DNA of 49,756 nt. Source: a virus. Under the pieces are notes generated by a model that was given only the letters and a program-made list of their open reading frames with translations, searched no databases and was not told the DNA's origin. Position numbers and translations under genes: made by a program. Shown here one piece after another: positions 27,663-36,696 of this stretch. The DNA is taken from IMG/VR virus record IMGVR_UViG_3300018082_000011, positions 1 through 49,756 of that record; one strand, 5' to 3'. Within the stretch, counting starts at the first letter, position 1, and each line of letters starts with the position of its first letter.

Positions 27663-28784
27663 TTATGGCACGCCCTCGAAGCCAGGCCCGCTTGAACCGC
27701 CCGAAGTATCGTGATCTATTCCGGTGATGATGAGACCCATCCACGGTCGTTCCGTCAAAATATCTTCCCAAGTATTGATCTGAATAGCAAGGCCACGCCG
27801 CATATAAAAGTTCTGTCCCCCGTCTGCGGCATTCATCAAATCCGCGCGGTCTATCTCGAATTTAGATAGAGTAATCTCTGCACCCGCGTCCACACTGTTA
27901 GTCCACAAAATGGCTCCGTAAAACTCATTGCCCCGGAGACGATGATCTTGCCTGAAGCGAATCGTATGATAATGTCTCGTTGTATCCACCTGAACATTTG
28001 TATCCAACGTGACTGTTTCTAATAGCCCTATCCCTGATCCATCCGGGAAACCCTGTGGATCATAAAGTTCCAAAGCAGTGTCCACAGGAAGAGCCGCGTG
28101 GACATAGATACCTCCTAGCAGAACCGGAGTTGGAACAGAGAAAGCCAGCCCAAACCGATTTCTTACGCTGTCATCATTGTAGGATTGGCTCAGCAAATTC
28201 TTGATGGGATAACAGTTACCCCCCATGATTTGCTCGACCACCCCATCATCGTACTTCAAGGCCATGACCAGCCCGTTTTTCTGCTTGGCCCACGATAACG
28301 TAAAGTGGTCGGAGTAAGGCGGGCTGCCCATAAAGGCCGTGCTACTCAAATCTAATGCAGAGACGTTGACGACATCCAGCAAATTGAAAGATTGAAATTC
28401 AATCACACAGGCCAATAGGTCTCCACGCGCCACATTGCGCTTTGTCCCGCCATCCGTTCCATCCGAAGTCATCAGCCCAGGAATAACCCAAGAATTTGCC
28501 GACAATCCAGTGACGACACGATATTGGTCAATCGTTCCATCGGGATCACCAGTCGTCAGACTGACATCTTGAAAAGAACACTTCAGGCCGTTCGTCGGGA
28601 GTTGAATGCTTGACCCGATACGAAACTCAAACTGATCGAGTGTTCCCGTTCTCGGAACTTGGATAATCAAAGCAACCTTTTCTCCCGAAGCATCAATCAA
28701 CATAGATGTGAAGCTGGGCGTTGCGGTGTTGAATGGGACGGGGGCGGGTATCCACAGACCACCGTAAATTCGTTCGATAGCCAT
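27663..28784 (-). CDS. Beta-rich structural protein
   Basis: A 373-aa protein whose strands repeat about every 10-15 residues (VALIIQVPRTGTLDQFEFRI, LLACVIEFQSF, YHTIRFRQDHRL). The C-terminal tail is Gly/Ser-rich (DTSGGSSGPGFEGV). The first part resembles jelly-roll domains of phage surface proteins. The start overlaps the previous stop (TAATG). Confidence 0.55.
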   Translation of the reverse strand: MAIERIYGGLWIPAPVPFNTATPSFTSMLIDASGEKVALIIQVPRTGTLDQFEFRIGSSIQLPTNGLKCSFQDVSLTTGDPDGTIDQYRVVTGLSANSWVIPGLMTSDGTDGGTKRNVARGDLLACVIEFQSFNLLDVVNVSALDLSSTAFMGSPPYSDHFTLSWAKQKNGLVMALKYDDGVVEQIMGGNCYPIKNLLSQSYNDDSVRNRFGLAFSVPTPVLLGGIYVHAALPVDTALELYDPQGFPDGSGIGLLETVTLDTNVQVDTTRHYHTIRFRQDHRLRGNEFYGAILWTNSVDAGAEITLSKFEIDRADLMNAADGGQNFYMRRGLAIQINTWEDILTERPWMGLIITGIDHDTSGGSSGPGFEGVP

Positions 28785-29023
28785 TAGATAACCCTCACTT
28801 TGCTGGTCAAAAGATCGATGGGAACATTCTGCTCAAGCCGATAACGTGTCAGCGCCAAAAGAAGCGCCTGCTTGTAACCGCCAGGGAAGTCATCAAATAA
28901 GATTTGAAGTTGATCCAGTGATGTTTCCACGGTTAGAGTTTGACCATCCGTATCCAGTGTAGCCACATAATGCCTGCATGTTCCTGGATTGAGTTGGGTA
29001 AGAGTCTTCAATCGTAACGCCAT
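28784..29023 (-). CDS. Small structural-region protein
   Basis: A 79-aa protein, beta-rich then helical (LFDDFPGGYKQALLLALTRYR). No family recognised. It is translationally coupled to the following gene. Confidence 0.55.
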   Translation of the reverse strand: MALRLKTLTQLNPGTCRHYVATLDTDGQTLTVETSLDQLQILFDDFPGGYKQALLLALTRYRLEQNVPIDLLTSKVRVI

Positions 29024-29026
29024 ATT

Positions 29027-30022
29027 TCACCCCGAAACCATAATCAGCTGGCCGTTGAAGGTCGTCGCCGTCGCCACGCCTTTCAACTCGATCAATGCGA
29101 GGCAGGCACCGTCGAGAATCTGCACGAAGTTGAAGGCACTGTTGATACCATCCATCACGACCATGCTGTTTGCCGCCGGACAGGGCAGGAAAGCGAGTAC
29201 ATGGCCCATCACGAAATTGCTCACACCCGATGCGCCCGCCGAGATGGTGATTTGAGTGCAAGACCGCAACCCCATATCGCCCCCATTGAGCGGGATGAAA
29301 TAAGGGGCATGATCAATACGGGTCACAGCAGCCTGAACGATACCCGCCAGTCCTGGCGCATTTTCGGCGGCATTGCCATCCTGATCGACGTACTGCATCG
29401 TGATCGTGTGCGCCGTATTGGGCAGCACGGTCGTCACTTCCAAAAAGGCAAAGTTGCCTGGGCTGGTCGTAGTCGCATATCTCGTCGGCACACCCGTTAT
29501 CGTCTGCGCCACCGCTGTATTGTGGTTGATAGCACTGGCATGGAAAATACGGTCATACAGTATCAGTGTGGCCGGGCCGGCACTGCCCTGCTCGAAGGCC
29601 GCCGTGATGTGTAATGTATCGCCCGCGCCCGCGTTCGCCTGTCCGAATGCGCCTGTCGTGGTGCGAGTGGGAGCTTCGCCTCCGGGTCGGGCTGGGGGCG
29701 TTCCGCCCGCACCTGGGCGAGTGCCGACATTCCACAAGCTCGCCTGCGATGCGACCACGGCCAGTGTGCTTGCTTTGCTGAAATAGAAGTCCTGCCGCTT
29801 ACCGCCTGTTGTCGCTTCGCTAATCAGGTCGGACAGCGACGCGAACCCGCCGCCTTGAATGTATCCATGAAACTCGCCATCGTACACGAACACCGCGCCC
29901 GGCACATTGGCGATTGCAACCGGATAGCGAAAGCCGCGTTGCGCCTGGCTGATGCGCTCGACTTGCTCAACGCCGAGCCATCGTTCGAGCCGGGCCGCGT
30001 GGGTGGTGTGGCGATAGGTCAT
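29027..30022 (-). CDS. Structural protein of the accessory head module
   Basis: A 331-aa protein from ATG 30022, overlapping the previous stop. The N-terminus ARLERWLGVEQVERISQAQ is helical, followed by a beta-rich body (FLEVTTVLPNTAHTITMQYV, CTQITISAGASGVSNFVMG). A Gly/Pro-rich linker occurs near residue 100 (PGAGGTPPARPGGEAP). Probably a particle surface protein. Confidence 0.6.
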   Translation of the reverse strand: MTYRHTTHAARLERWLGVEQVERISQAQRGFRYPVAIANVPGAVFVYDGEFHGYIQGGGFASLSDLISEATTGGKRQDFYFSKASTLAVVASQASLWNVGTRPGAGGTPPARPGGEAPTRTTTGAFGQANAGAGDTLHITAAFEQGSAGPATLILYDRIFHASAINHNTAVAQTITGVPTRYATTTSPGNFAFLEVTTVLPNTAHTITMQYVDQDGNAAENAPGLAGIVQAAVTRIDHAPYFIPLNGGDMGLRSCTQITISAGASGVSNFVMGHVLAFLPCPAANSMVVMDGINSAFNFVQILDGACLALIELKGVATATTFNGQLIMVSG

Positions 30023-31029
30023 CGCGTGATGACTCCCGCAGAAATGCGAGGCCGTGTCACAAGCGACGCAGCGGCGGCGATGGCCGCCTCGACCTCGACA
30101 TTCACCGGCCAATCCGATGCCATGTAGACCCGTTTGGGATCATCCACGAACGTCGTGCCGGTGTAGGTGCCGTCGAAGGCATTATCGGTGTAGTCAATGG
30201 CTGTGGTCGGCGTGCCGGCGTCCCACAAAATCCATTGCAACTCCATGTACAGGTCTTGCGGGAGATAGAGTTGGTCGAGCCACTCCACACGCTGGAGCCG
30301 CTCGTTGGCAGTCCAGGCCGCCGCCGCCTTCTTCCAAAAACGCACGTAGGCAATATCGCCGTCCCAAAAATTACCCGGTGTGGCTTCGCTGGCGGCGCCT
30401 ACTCGAAAAGGTCGGTCATTCTCCAAACTGCCCAAGAGCGCCGAATTGGTCGGCCCGTTTACAGTGGAATTCTGATACAGATACCCGTCGTCGTTTGTTA
30501 GAGAGTTAGCAACCAGCACCCCGGTTAGCGCATACCATGTTCCAGCAACCAGAGCTGTTCCTTGCTGCTCAATCTCGTCTACGGCGTCTGCGACGTGAAA
30601 GGTCGGAACTTCGGTGGATCGCATGGCAATCTGATAGCCTGCGGAACCTAGGGCATTGATGTTATTTTCCTTGCCGCAAAGCACACGCCCGACTGTTCCG
30701 ACCGCATCCAGCTTAGCGAGCGTCTGGATCACCAATGAATCGCCGTCGGCTACGTCCAATGTAGCGTCATCACCCGACCGGTCGAGACGATCGTCGACGG
30801 CGTCGAAGTTGCGCGCCCCGCCTGAGATCGGCATGGGCACATCTAGCCGATAGCCCCGGTCGATGAGGTCTGAGACGAGATCCCGACCGCGTTCCGTCCA
30901 GGCCCACCGCCTGAGCCACTTCTTCTTGTCCCCACGCATCATCAGGCGCGCGGTATCCTCGATGTCCAGCTCCCAATGGAGCGAGGGCAAGACCAGTGGC
31001 CTGCCGTTGATCCACTTGACCACGCTCAC
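30019..31029 (-). CDS. LamG-like structural protein
   Basis: A 336-aa protein from GTG 31029 (GTGA overlap with the previous stop). A LamG-like region covers about 70-250: ARNFDAVDDRLDRSGDDATL, TWYALTGVLV, NFWDGDIAYVRFWKKA. The C-terminus is Ala-rich. A second LamG-type protein of this phage is at 14690. Confidence 0.65.
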   Translation of the reverse strand: MSVVKWINGRPLVLPSLHWELDIEDTARLMMRGDKKKWLRRWAWTERGRDLVSDLIDRGYRLDVPMPISGGARNFDAVDDRLDRSGDDATLDVADGDSLVIQTLAKLDAVGTVGRVLCGKENNINALGSAGYQIAMRSTEVPTFHVADAVDEIEQQGTALVAGTWYALTGVLVANSLTNDDGYLYQNSTVNGPTNSALLGSLENDRPFRVGAASEATPGNFWDGDIAYVRFWKKAAAAWTANERLQRVEWLDQLYLPQDLYMELQWILWDAGTPTTAIDYTDNAFDGTYTGTTFVDDPKRVYMASDWPVNVEVEAAIAAAASLVTRPRISAGVITR

Positions 31030-31514
31030 GGCGTCGTGTACTCCAAGACCATGAACATGAGTTGGGCGGCGGCGGCGAACGTGTCCCCGGCGTCCGCGCC
31101 AATGCGGCTCACTCGCAAGTGCAACTGTTCATTGGCAGCCCACCCGGTCGTGGTCAGGACTTGGGTGTCAACATTCACGATATTGGCCGTGGCCGCGCCG
31201 TTGGCAAAGTTGGCAACGTCGGAGTTCGACAGCGCCGCATCGGACGATTCCGTATCCGCCCGTGAAACGTTCTCGAATTGCCAACGCACGGCGTTCGTCG
31301 CGGCTGAGTTTCCGCGCCAATGAAATCGCAATGTTCCACCACTGGCCCAATTCCCAGGAATCGCCAAGAGCCAGTCGTAACTCTCTGTCACGCCGTCGGC
31401 GTACTCGATCGCCGGCTTGTCGAGGTTTGTGTCGTCAGCCCGTTTCCACAGCGCGGGCGAGGCCGATGGCGCAACACCCGCATTGGGTGAGATCAGGAGG
31501 TAGGCCGTTCCCAT
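31026..31514 (-). CDS. Beta-rich structural protein
   Basis: A 162-aa protein: YLLISPNAGVAP, YDWLLAIPGNWASGGTLRFH, ANIVNVDTQVLTTTGWAAN, LHLRVSRIGADAGDTFAA, LMFMVLEYT. This is a complete jelly-roll-like pattern and resembles particle proteins of tailed phages. Its start lies inside the small gene ending at 31493. Confidence 0.6.
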   Translation of the reverse strand: MGTAYLLISPNAGVAPSASPALWKRADDTNLDKPAIEYADGVTESYDWLLAIPGNWASGGTLRFHWRGNSAATNAVRWQFENVSRADTESSDAALSNSDVANFANGAATANIVNVDTQVLTTTGWAANEQLHLRVSRIGADAGDTFAAAAQLMFMVLEYTTP

Positions 31515-31630
31515 TCAAGAGCCTTTAGCCCATACCTGGAATGCCTACTGCTCCACTCGATGCTGTCGTCCAGGTCGACGTCGGCCGTCAGACACTGCGA
31601 CCGGTAAGAATCGAACAATGCGTTTGCCAT
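31493..31630 (-). CDS. Small protein, possibly the start of a formerly longer gene
   Basis: A 45-aa frame, MANALFDSYRSQCLTADVDL at the start. AAGGA lies 8 nt before the ATG, and it overlaps the next gene by 22 nt in another frame. The N-terminus recalls longer phage structural proteins that begin MANALYDK, so this may be a remnant separated by a frameshift. Confidence 0.5.
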   Translation of the reverse strand: MANALFDSYRSQCLTADVDLDDSIEWSSRHSRYGLKALEWERPTS

Positions 31631-31652
31631 TAGCCTTGTCCTTCCTCAACTC

Positions 31653-31898
31653 TCACTTCTTGGCAGCGGGTTCTTTAACCGCCTTGTCCCTTGGCGGCTT
31701 TTCCATCGCCTTCGTCGTGGAATCCACTCGTTGCACTTTAGTGTTAGTGTTCGGCGCTTCGGGCATCTGGGTCGAGAAATTCTCCGGCGCGTCCCTCAGC
31801 AGGAAAAGACCGACAGCCTCGTCGACTTCGATGATCCCCGCCTCAAAGTGCAGCTTCGAGGCTGTGTTGTCGTAAGCGCTTTTGCAATACAGTTTCAT
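31653..31898 (-). CDS. Small basic-tailed protein of the structural module
   Basis: An 81-aa protein, CAGGAGGAG before the ATG. The N-terminus KLYCKSAYDNTASKLHFEAG and EVDEAVGLFLLRDAPENF resembles small head-associated proteins. The Lys-rich end includes residues written by a CACTTTAGTG repeat. It overlaps the glycosyltransferase gene by 56 nt, because the latter has been extended by repeats. Confidence 0.6.
   Translation of the reverse strand: MKLYCKSAYDNTASKLHFEAGIIEVDEAVGLFLLRDAPENFSTQMPEAPNTNTKVQRVDSTTKAMEKPPRDKAVKEPAAKK
31734..31743. repeat. Family 1 palindromic repeat, CACTTTAGTG form
   Basis: Inside the 3' part of the gene at 31653, followed by TTAGTGTT as at 36262. Confidence 0.8.
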
Positions 31899-32733
31899 TT
31901 GTCTCCTCCTGTTGGGGTAATCCTGCGTGATTACCCTGGGGTAATCCTGCGTGATTACCCTGGGGTAATCCTGTGTGATACCCCTCAGGCAGGTCGTGCT
32001 CCAGCTGGCCCCACGCGCCCCAGTTCGGAAACTGCGCGCGGCCGGCGTGCCGTGCCTTGACGGCTCTCGTCGCGAACACGCGCGCGCCGGCCAGGTACGC
32101 CATCCGCGAGAAGAACCAATCCTCCGGCTCGACGTCCACGTCCCACCGACCGGCCTCGTTTTGATAGATCGTGTCGTTGACCTGAAAGCGAACCTGCTCC
32201 ACCCATCGCCCGCGCAGATCGATCAGGACGAGGCCGGTGTTGACCAACAAACAAGGATTGGGCGCATCGAAGTCTCCAAACAACTCGGCCAGGTCGCGCA
32301 CGCCGAACGTTTCGGGTAGCCTGTCCAGTTCATGCAACGTCAGACGGCGGCGACGAACTGGATCAGTCCTCAGACCCGCCCAACGCGTATCGGGCAGAAA
32401 GGCCGTCGAGGTGAGTCCTTTCTCATCCTTAATCGGCAGCACGACCGACAGCACATCGCAGGCTTGCGCTTCCATTTCGGCAAGCAACCTGCCGACGAAG
32501 CCCGATTCACCCGGCAGCACATCGGAATGAATCAACATGAAATGTGTCACGTCCGGTCGCATGTTGAGTGCAGTACACCACAGCACATTACACGTCAGGG
32601 CCAGCAGCGACGAGGTGTGCGTCGCCACTTGAAACGGTGGACTCTCAGGCGCATGGGTCTCATTGAGCAAGGCCGATAGTAGAGATACATGCGCCTGAGC
32701 GTCATAAGAGGGCAAACCAATCAGCACCCTCAC
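31843..32733 (-). CDS. Glycosyltransferase-like protein with repeat-extended C-terminus
   Basis: A 296-aa protein from GTG 32733. RVLIGLPSYDAQAHVSLLSA and FMLIHSDVLPGESGFVG give a GT-A-like N-terminus with a metal-site-like HSD. NPCLLVNTGLVLIDLRGRW and DVEPEDWFFSRMAYLAGARV are typical of GT2-related phage enzymes. The C-terminus is GYHTGLPQ and two GNHAGLPQ units from three tandem family 2 repeats, then about 20 residues in the frame of the next gene. It may glycosylate capsid or tail proteins. Confidence 0.72.
   Translation of the reverse strand: MRVLIGLPSYDAQAHVSLLSALLNETHAPESPPFQVATHTSSLLALTCNVLWCTALNMRPDVTHFMLIHSDVLPGESGFVGRLLAEMEAQACDVLSVVLPIKDEKGLTSTAFLPDTRWAGLRTDPVRRRRLTLHELDRLPETFGVRDLAELFGDFDAPNPCLLVNTGLVLIDLRGRWVEQVRFQVNDTIYQNEAGRWDVDVEPEDWFFSRMAYLAGARVFATRAVKARHAGRAQFPNWGAWGQLEHDLPEGYHTGLPQGNHAGLPQGNHAGLPQQEETNETVLQKRLRQHSLEAAL
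31915..31984. repeat. Three tandem family 2 hairpin repeats, 24-bp period
   Basis: GGGTAATC/GATTACCC at 31915-31936 and 31939-31960, and a decayed third (GATACCCC) at 31963-31984. The 24-bp period keeps frame and adds GNHAGLPQ units to the glycosyltransferase. Confidence 0.9.
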
Positions 32734-32742
32734 GGAACAGCC

Positions 32743-33156
32743 TCACGCCGGCAGCAGCAAGCCAGCCAGCACAACGTCCATGTCTGCCGTGTTCGGCGCA
32801 TAGTTCGCGTCGGTCACGACGTTCACGCCGACGATTATGCCGGCTGCCTGCGGTGCGACGCCCGCCCGCGCGACGCCCGCCGTGCGCTGTACCGTGTCGT
32901 TCAGCACAGCCGTCGGCGTGTTGGCGATGGCCGTGCCGTTGGCGGTCACGTTGAAGGTCGCCGTGCCCGCCGTCAGGTCGGCGTTGGAATGCGCCGCCAA
33001 CAGCATCGGGTGAAATTTGTAGCCGGTTGGCACGACAAAGCCCGTGCCACCCTGAGCCAGCGTCAGGTTGGTGGTCGTGCTCAATAGCATATTGGCCGCG
33101 CCAAGAGCCACGGATACCGGCAGGCCATAAGCGTTGTAGTCGAGTTCGTTAGCCAT
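32743..33156 (-). CDS. Head decoration-like protein
   Basis: A 137-aa beta-rich protein right after the capsid gene, with GGGAGA before the ATG: LPVSVALGAANMLLSTTTNL, TATFNVTANGTAIANTP and VTDANYAPNTADMDVVLAG. Small size, Ala/Thr/Val-rich composition and position fit a decoration or head fibre protein. Confidence 0.65.
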   Translation of the reverse strand: MANELDYNAYGLPVSVALGAANMLLSTTTNLTLAQGGTGFVVPTGYKFHPMLLAAHSNADLTAGTATFNVTANGTAIANTPTAVLNDTVQRTAGVARAGVAPQAAGIIVGVNVVTDANYAPNTADMDVVLAGLLLPA

Positions 33157-33171
33157 GTGATCAATCTCCCT

Positions 33172-33236
33172 TCACGGATTTGGACACGGATACACGGAAA
33201 GGATTTATTCCGTGCAATCCGTGAGTGAATCCGTGT
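33172..33236. repeat. Family 3 cluster of AATCCGTG units in both orientations
   Basis: Six or seven CACGGATT/AATCCGTG units fill the 80-bp gap between the capsid and decoration genes. Confidence 0.85.
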
Positions 33237-33237
33237 G

Positions 33238-34632
33238 TTATGCGCGGACGATGCCGTGCACGCCGGCGGTGTGCGTCGCCGTGCTGCGCGTGCCGCGCGC
33301 GGCAGTCGCAATGCGGAACGAGACGACCATCACGAATTGCCGCTTGCGGATGTCGCGGTCCAGCTCGATGGTCAACTGCCGCTTGAAGCCCACCTTCCAC
33401 ATGTCGCGGTGGTAGATGGCGATCTGACCTTCGTCGTTGAGGGCGGCGGTCACGCTCTGCTTGCCGTCGTCCTCGGCTTCCAGGATTGCGCCTGACACGA
33501 TGATCGGGATGCCACCGTAGGCAGCCAGTTGCCCGGTCAAGACCGTCGCGCTTGGGCCGAACTTGTCAACCGTGACGACGTTGGTCAGTCCCAGCATGCC
33601 GTTGACGTAGGTCTCGGCGTCCACCGCCATCCCCAGGCGCGACACATCGGCGGCATATTTCCCCAGCCGTCCAATGCCGGCGCGCAGCAGCGCGTCGGTG
33701 AGCGTGGTGCTGATGTCGGCGCTCTGCGCGGTGTTGTCCACCAGGTACAGATGGCGGATGCCATCCTGACCGCTGGAGAGATAGTACGAGTCGTCCGCCG
33801 GGTTGCCATCGTCGCTGTTGATGTTGCCCGTCGCGGCGTCCGTCGAGTCGCTGCTGAGCACGAAGCGATCCATCTGCTCAGCGCCGTCCCGACCGACTTC
33901 GCTGCGCAAGGTCGGCAACACGGCGATCACCGCGTCCTCGTCCAGGTCGTACGACCAGTTGAACTCCGTCACCTGTTCGGTGCTGGTCAGCGTGCTCTTG
34001 GCCGTGGCGGGGTCGTTGGCAGTCGTGGCCTGATTGGCCGTCCCTTTTCGCCAGACGATCGTTCCCCAGCCTAGCGGGATCTCGAACGGGTCGCTCGGCA
34101 TCGGCATCGGGCCAATGGTAGCAACCACCTTCGATTGCAGGAACATGTCCTGCCACAGCATGGCCGCCATGCCGGTGGGCACGTATTCGTCGCCGGCGCC
34201 CGCCCCGGTCGCCGACAGCGCCTTGCTCACGATGCCTGACAGCTCGTCGGTCGGCGCTTTGACTCGGTTCGGCTCATACGCCCTGGCCTTCGACAGTATC
34301 CAGTTGACGAACAGCAAATCGTCGACCGGATAGCCGGCGAACTTGCCCGACTCGACGATGCCCTTGCTCGGCACGCCGAAGCCCGGCACGAGGCCGTGTC
34401 CCGGGATGACCACCCGCTCCGGCAGGCCGATGATCTCGCCCCGCCGCATTGGGCGATTGGCCTCGGCCTCGGCCAGCTTCGCGGCAACCTGCTTGTCGAC
34501 AAGACCTTGCACGACCTCGGCCAAAGCTTTCGTATCGAGCGTGGCCTTGTCGCCGTTGGTTTGGTGGTCTTTCACCACCTGAGCGAGTTGCGCGATCTCG
34601 CTCTTGATTTGCTCGAGCACTGTGTCACTCAT
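33238..34632 (-). CDS. HK97-fold major capsid protein
   Basis: A 464-aa protein. Residues 1-60 are a coiled-coil delta-domain-like scaffold (LEQIKSEIAQLAQVVKDHQT). The body has the HK97 pattern: a long E-loop region, MFLQSKVVATIGPMPMPSDP, IPLGWGTIVWRKGTANQ, TLRSEVGRDGAEQMDRFVLS, and the P-domain end IAIYHRDMWKVGFKRQLTIE followed by FVMVVSFRIA. The preceding protease gene overlaps its start by 8 nt. Confidence 0.93.
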   Translation of the reverse strand: MSDTVLEQIKSEIAQLAQVVKDHQTNGDKATLDTKALAEVVQGLVDKQVAAKLAEAEANRPMRRGEIIGLPERVVIPGHGLVPGFGVPSKGIVESGKFAGYPVDDLLFVNWILSKARAYEPNRVKAPTDELSGIVSKALSATGAGAGDEYVPTGMAAMLWQDMFLQSKVVATIGPMPMPSDPFEIPLGWGTIVWRKGTANQATTANDPATAKSTLTSTEQVTEFNWSYDLDEDAVIAVLPTLRSEVGRDGAEQMDRFVLSSDSTDAATGNINSDDGNPADDSYYLSSGQDGIRHLYLVDNTAQSADISTTLTDALLRAGIGRLGKYAADVSRLGMAVDAETYVNGMLGLTNVVTVDKFGPSATVLTGQLAAYGGIPIIVSGAILEAEDDGKQSVTAALNDEGQIAIYHRDMWKVGFKRQLTIELDRDIRKRQFVMVVSFRIATAARGTRSTATHTAGVHGIVRA

Positions 34633-36247
34633 GGTAGACCTCCTGTAAGGTATGGACTAAGACTTGCAGCGAATCAGCGAGATCGCGCTCGCTGTCTGCA
34701 TCAAGTAGGGTAGGGGACTTCTCGTCCTCGAACTGCCGCTGGTGCCGATTCAGGTGCGCTTCGACCCCGGCACGGTCTTCGGCGGGGATATCCGCTTGCG
34801 ACAGGCGCGCCATCGCGTTATTGACACCGCGCAGCACCACGCGGCCATCCGCCAAGTGGTGAGGGAATTTGTACGATTGCTTGGCGTCGGGGTCGCCCTT
34901 CTCGTCCACCCAGGCGTGAACGCGACGCAGGACCTCACGGTCGTTGGGCAGCGAGGCGACGACTGCCGGCCCGTCCCAGGCAGTGTCGGGGTCGGCTTTC
35001 GGGGTTTCGTGTGAGGCGATTGCACCCTTCGCGGGGAAAACCGACCAGATGGGATGGATGTCGTCTTGCGCTTCCTCGCGCGGCGATTCGTCGGGCTGAT
35101 CCTCGACTTCCTTCAGCACTTCGTCGAGATTGTCGCGCGCGTCTCGAATCTTTTCCTCGTTCTTAGCCGACAGCACGCGCCCGCGCTTGGTCAACGCGAA
35201 CTTAGATAGCTTCTGTGAACGCAATATCATGCGGCGCGCTCGCTCAATGCCCCGCTGTGTCAGAGCATCCACGCCGAATCCGAGACCATCTGAGGCTGCC
35301 GATTTTCCGACAGCTTCAGTCGCGCCTTCCACGCTCGCTAAAATATCAGACAGGCTCAACACACTCCATAGGCCATTCTCATTTGAAACCATCTTGTCGT
35401 CGGGTTGGTCGCGGCTGGATAGAACGTATACAGCGTCATTCGGTTCGCCTGAAAATTCGGGCGGCCGAAATTCCAGCGGCGGCACGAACAGCGCATCCTT
35501 GAGCATGACGGTCTTGCCCGCATCGGGGTGCGGGACTTCGGTGCATTCCCCGAACACAGAGTCCATTTGCAACAGCGTGGCATTTTCGGGAACATCGACG
35601 TTGTGACTACGGAACACGACCAATAAGGTTTGTTCGCCCAATTCGCTCTCAATCGATAGCCGGCGCACCCATGCGCGTTGCTGTGCAGCGGGTTCTTTGG
35701 TGTCAGACTGCCTAACGGCTGTCGAAAGGAAATCGTCAAAACTCTTGACCGCCAATCTGAGCGCCGATTGATTGGACGGCACGGGAACGATGCTGAACTC
35801 AAGCAGCTCCCAACGTTTGAACTCAAGCCCGCGCTTCTCACCATCCGCCCCACGCTCGCTCGTCTGTTTGGGAACGAACCCGACGCTTGTTGCATTCAGG
35901 AATTCGCCGGCCCATAGCTGGCGCACCGTCTCAGCCTTCGGATTGACATCGCTACCCGCGAACTGGAAACGCGCTCGGATGCCTTGACCGGAAATAGCGG
36001 TCACTTCAAGCGCCTTGCCCACAACGGCATCCACATCGTTATATCTGTGCCCGAAGAGGACGACGGGATTTCTCATGTAATTGCCCAACTCCGCCCCGTC
36101 GGCACGCAGTACATCGCCGTCTCGGTCGACCTCTTCGGTTGAAATCATCGCCTCGAAGATTCCGGCCTCAGCGTCAATCGTCTTGCGCTCGACCGCAAAC
36201 GTTTTGCGGATAATCGTCGGCGTGATGCTGCTTTTCTTTTTACTCAT
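34625..36247 (-). CDS. Prohead maturation protease with long C-terminal extension
   Basis: A 540-aa protein. Residues about 10-180 are the HK97 (U35) protease: His in NPVVLFGHRYN, catalytic Ser in LNATSVGFVPK, and ELLEFSIVPVPSNQSAL. The rest is far longer than a usual protease. About 190-330 is an unfamiliar alpha/beta region, 330-400 a basic helical region. About 425-510 is a small domain (SYKFPHHLADGRVVLRGVNN, AHLNRHQRQFE) that I recall from phage protease-scaffold fusions. It may act as scaffold and protease together. Confidence 0.85.
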   Translation of the reverse strand: MSKKKSSITPTIIRKTFAVERKTIDAEAGIFEAMISTEEVDRDGDVLRADGAELGNYMRNPVVLFGHRYNDVDAVVGKALEVTAISGQGIRARFQFAGSDVNPKAETVRQLWAGEFLNATSVGFVPKQTSERGADGEKRGLEFKRWELLEFSIVPVPSNQSALRLAVKSFDDFLSTAVRQSDTKEPAAQQRAWVRRLSIESELGEQTLLVVFRSHNVDVPENATLLQMDSVFGECTEVPHPDAGKTVMLKDALFVPPLEFRPPEFSGEPNDAVYVLSSRDQPDDKMVSNENGLWSVLSLSDILASVEGATEAVGKSAASDGLGFGVDALTQRGIERARRMILRSQKLSKFALTKRGRVLSAKNEEKIRDARDNLDEVLKEVEDQPDESPREEAQDDIHPIWSVFPAKGAIASHETPKADPDTAWDGPAVVASLPNDREVLRRVHAWVDEKGDPDAKQSYKFPHHLADGRVVLRGVNNAMARLSQADIPAEDRAGVEAHLNRHQRQFEDEKSPTLLDADSERDLADSLQVLVHTLQEVYHE

Positions 36248-36269
36248 GCCTCACCTCGGCGAGCACTAA

Positions 36270-36279
36270 CACTAAAGTG
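36270..36279. repeat. Family 1 palindromic repeat, CACTAAAGTG form
   Basis: Lies between the leader terminator and the protease start. The flank GCATGGAGTGGGTTCCAC differs from the common GCGTTCC type. Confidence 0.8.
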
Positions 36280-36306
36280 CATGGAGTGGGTTCCACAAAA
36301 CAAAAA

Positions 36307-36339
36307 GCGCCCCGACCTCTCCATGCAGAGGTGGGGCGC
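36307..36339 (-). terminator. Strong leader terminator before the protease/capsid genes
   Basis: GCGCCCC/GGGGCGC and ACCTCT/AGAGGT give a 13-bp stem with one mismatch, then leftward TTTTTGTTTTG. It is 60 nt before the protease start and downstream of the promoter at 36411. Confidence 0.82.
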
Positions 36340-36410
36340 GACAAATCGCGGTATTGGGTTGCTTGCTCAAACGCTTAGACTATATGCGCGCGTCCGGCAA
36401 GATGGACTAG

Positions 36411-36438
36411 ATTATACGCCCTTACGGGCGCAAGTCAA
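36411..36438 (-). promoter_or_regulatory. Leftward promoter for the protease/capsid genes
   Basis: TTGACT (36438-36433), a 16-nt spacer containing the palindrome CGCCC/GGGCG, and TATAAT (36416-36411). It touches the stop codon of the upstream gene. Confidence 0.65.
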
Positions 36439-36696
36439 CTACCCGTCGTTCTCATCCTCGTCGTCCATTGCGCGCCGTCCATTTCGGGCCAGCATCCGGG
36501 GCGCGCTTGCCTCGTGCAGCCGCCAGCGGTCGCCGTCGTAGCGCAGCGTCAGCAGCGCCGGCCGGCCCAACCGCTCGACGGCGCCCATCTCGCGCGCAAC
36601 TTCAATTTGAGCCAGAGTCAGATTCATCGTGCCAGGCACACTGTTGACCTTGAGCAGGAGGCTGGTGGATATATCGCTCATGCCATTATCGCCCAT
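36439..36696 (-). CDS. Hypothetical protein between portal and protease
   Basis: An 85-aa protein from ATG 36696 (AGAGG upstream), overlapping the previous gene by 11 nt. LTLAQIEVAREMGAVERLG and LLTLRYDGDRWRLHEA suggest a small alpha/beta domain; the end is acidic. No family recognised. Confidence 0.6.
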   Translation of the reverse strand: MGDNGMSDISTSLLLKVNSVPGTMNLTLAQIEVAREMGAVERLGRPALLTLRYDGDRWRLHEASAPRMLARNGRRAMDDEDENDG

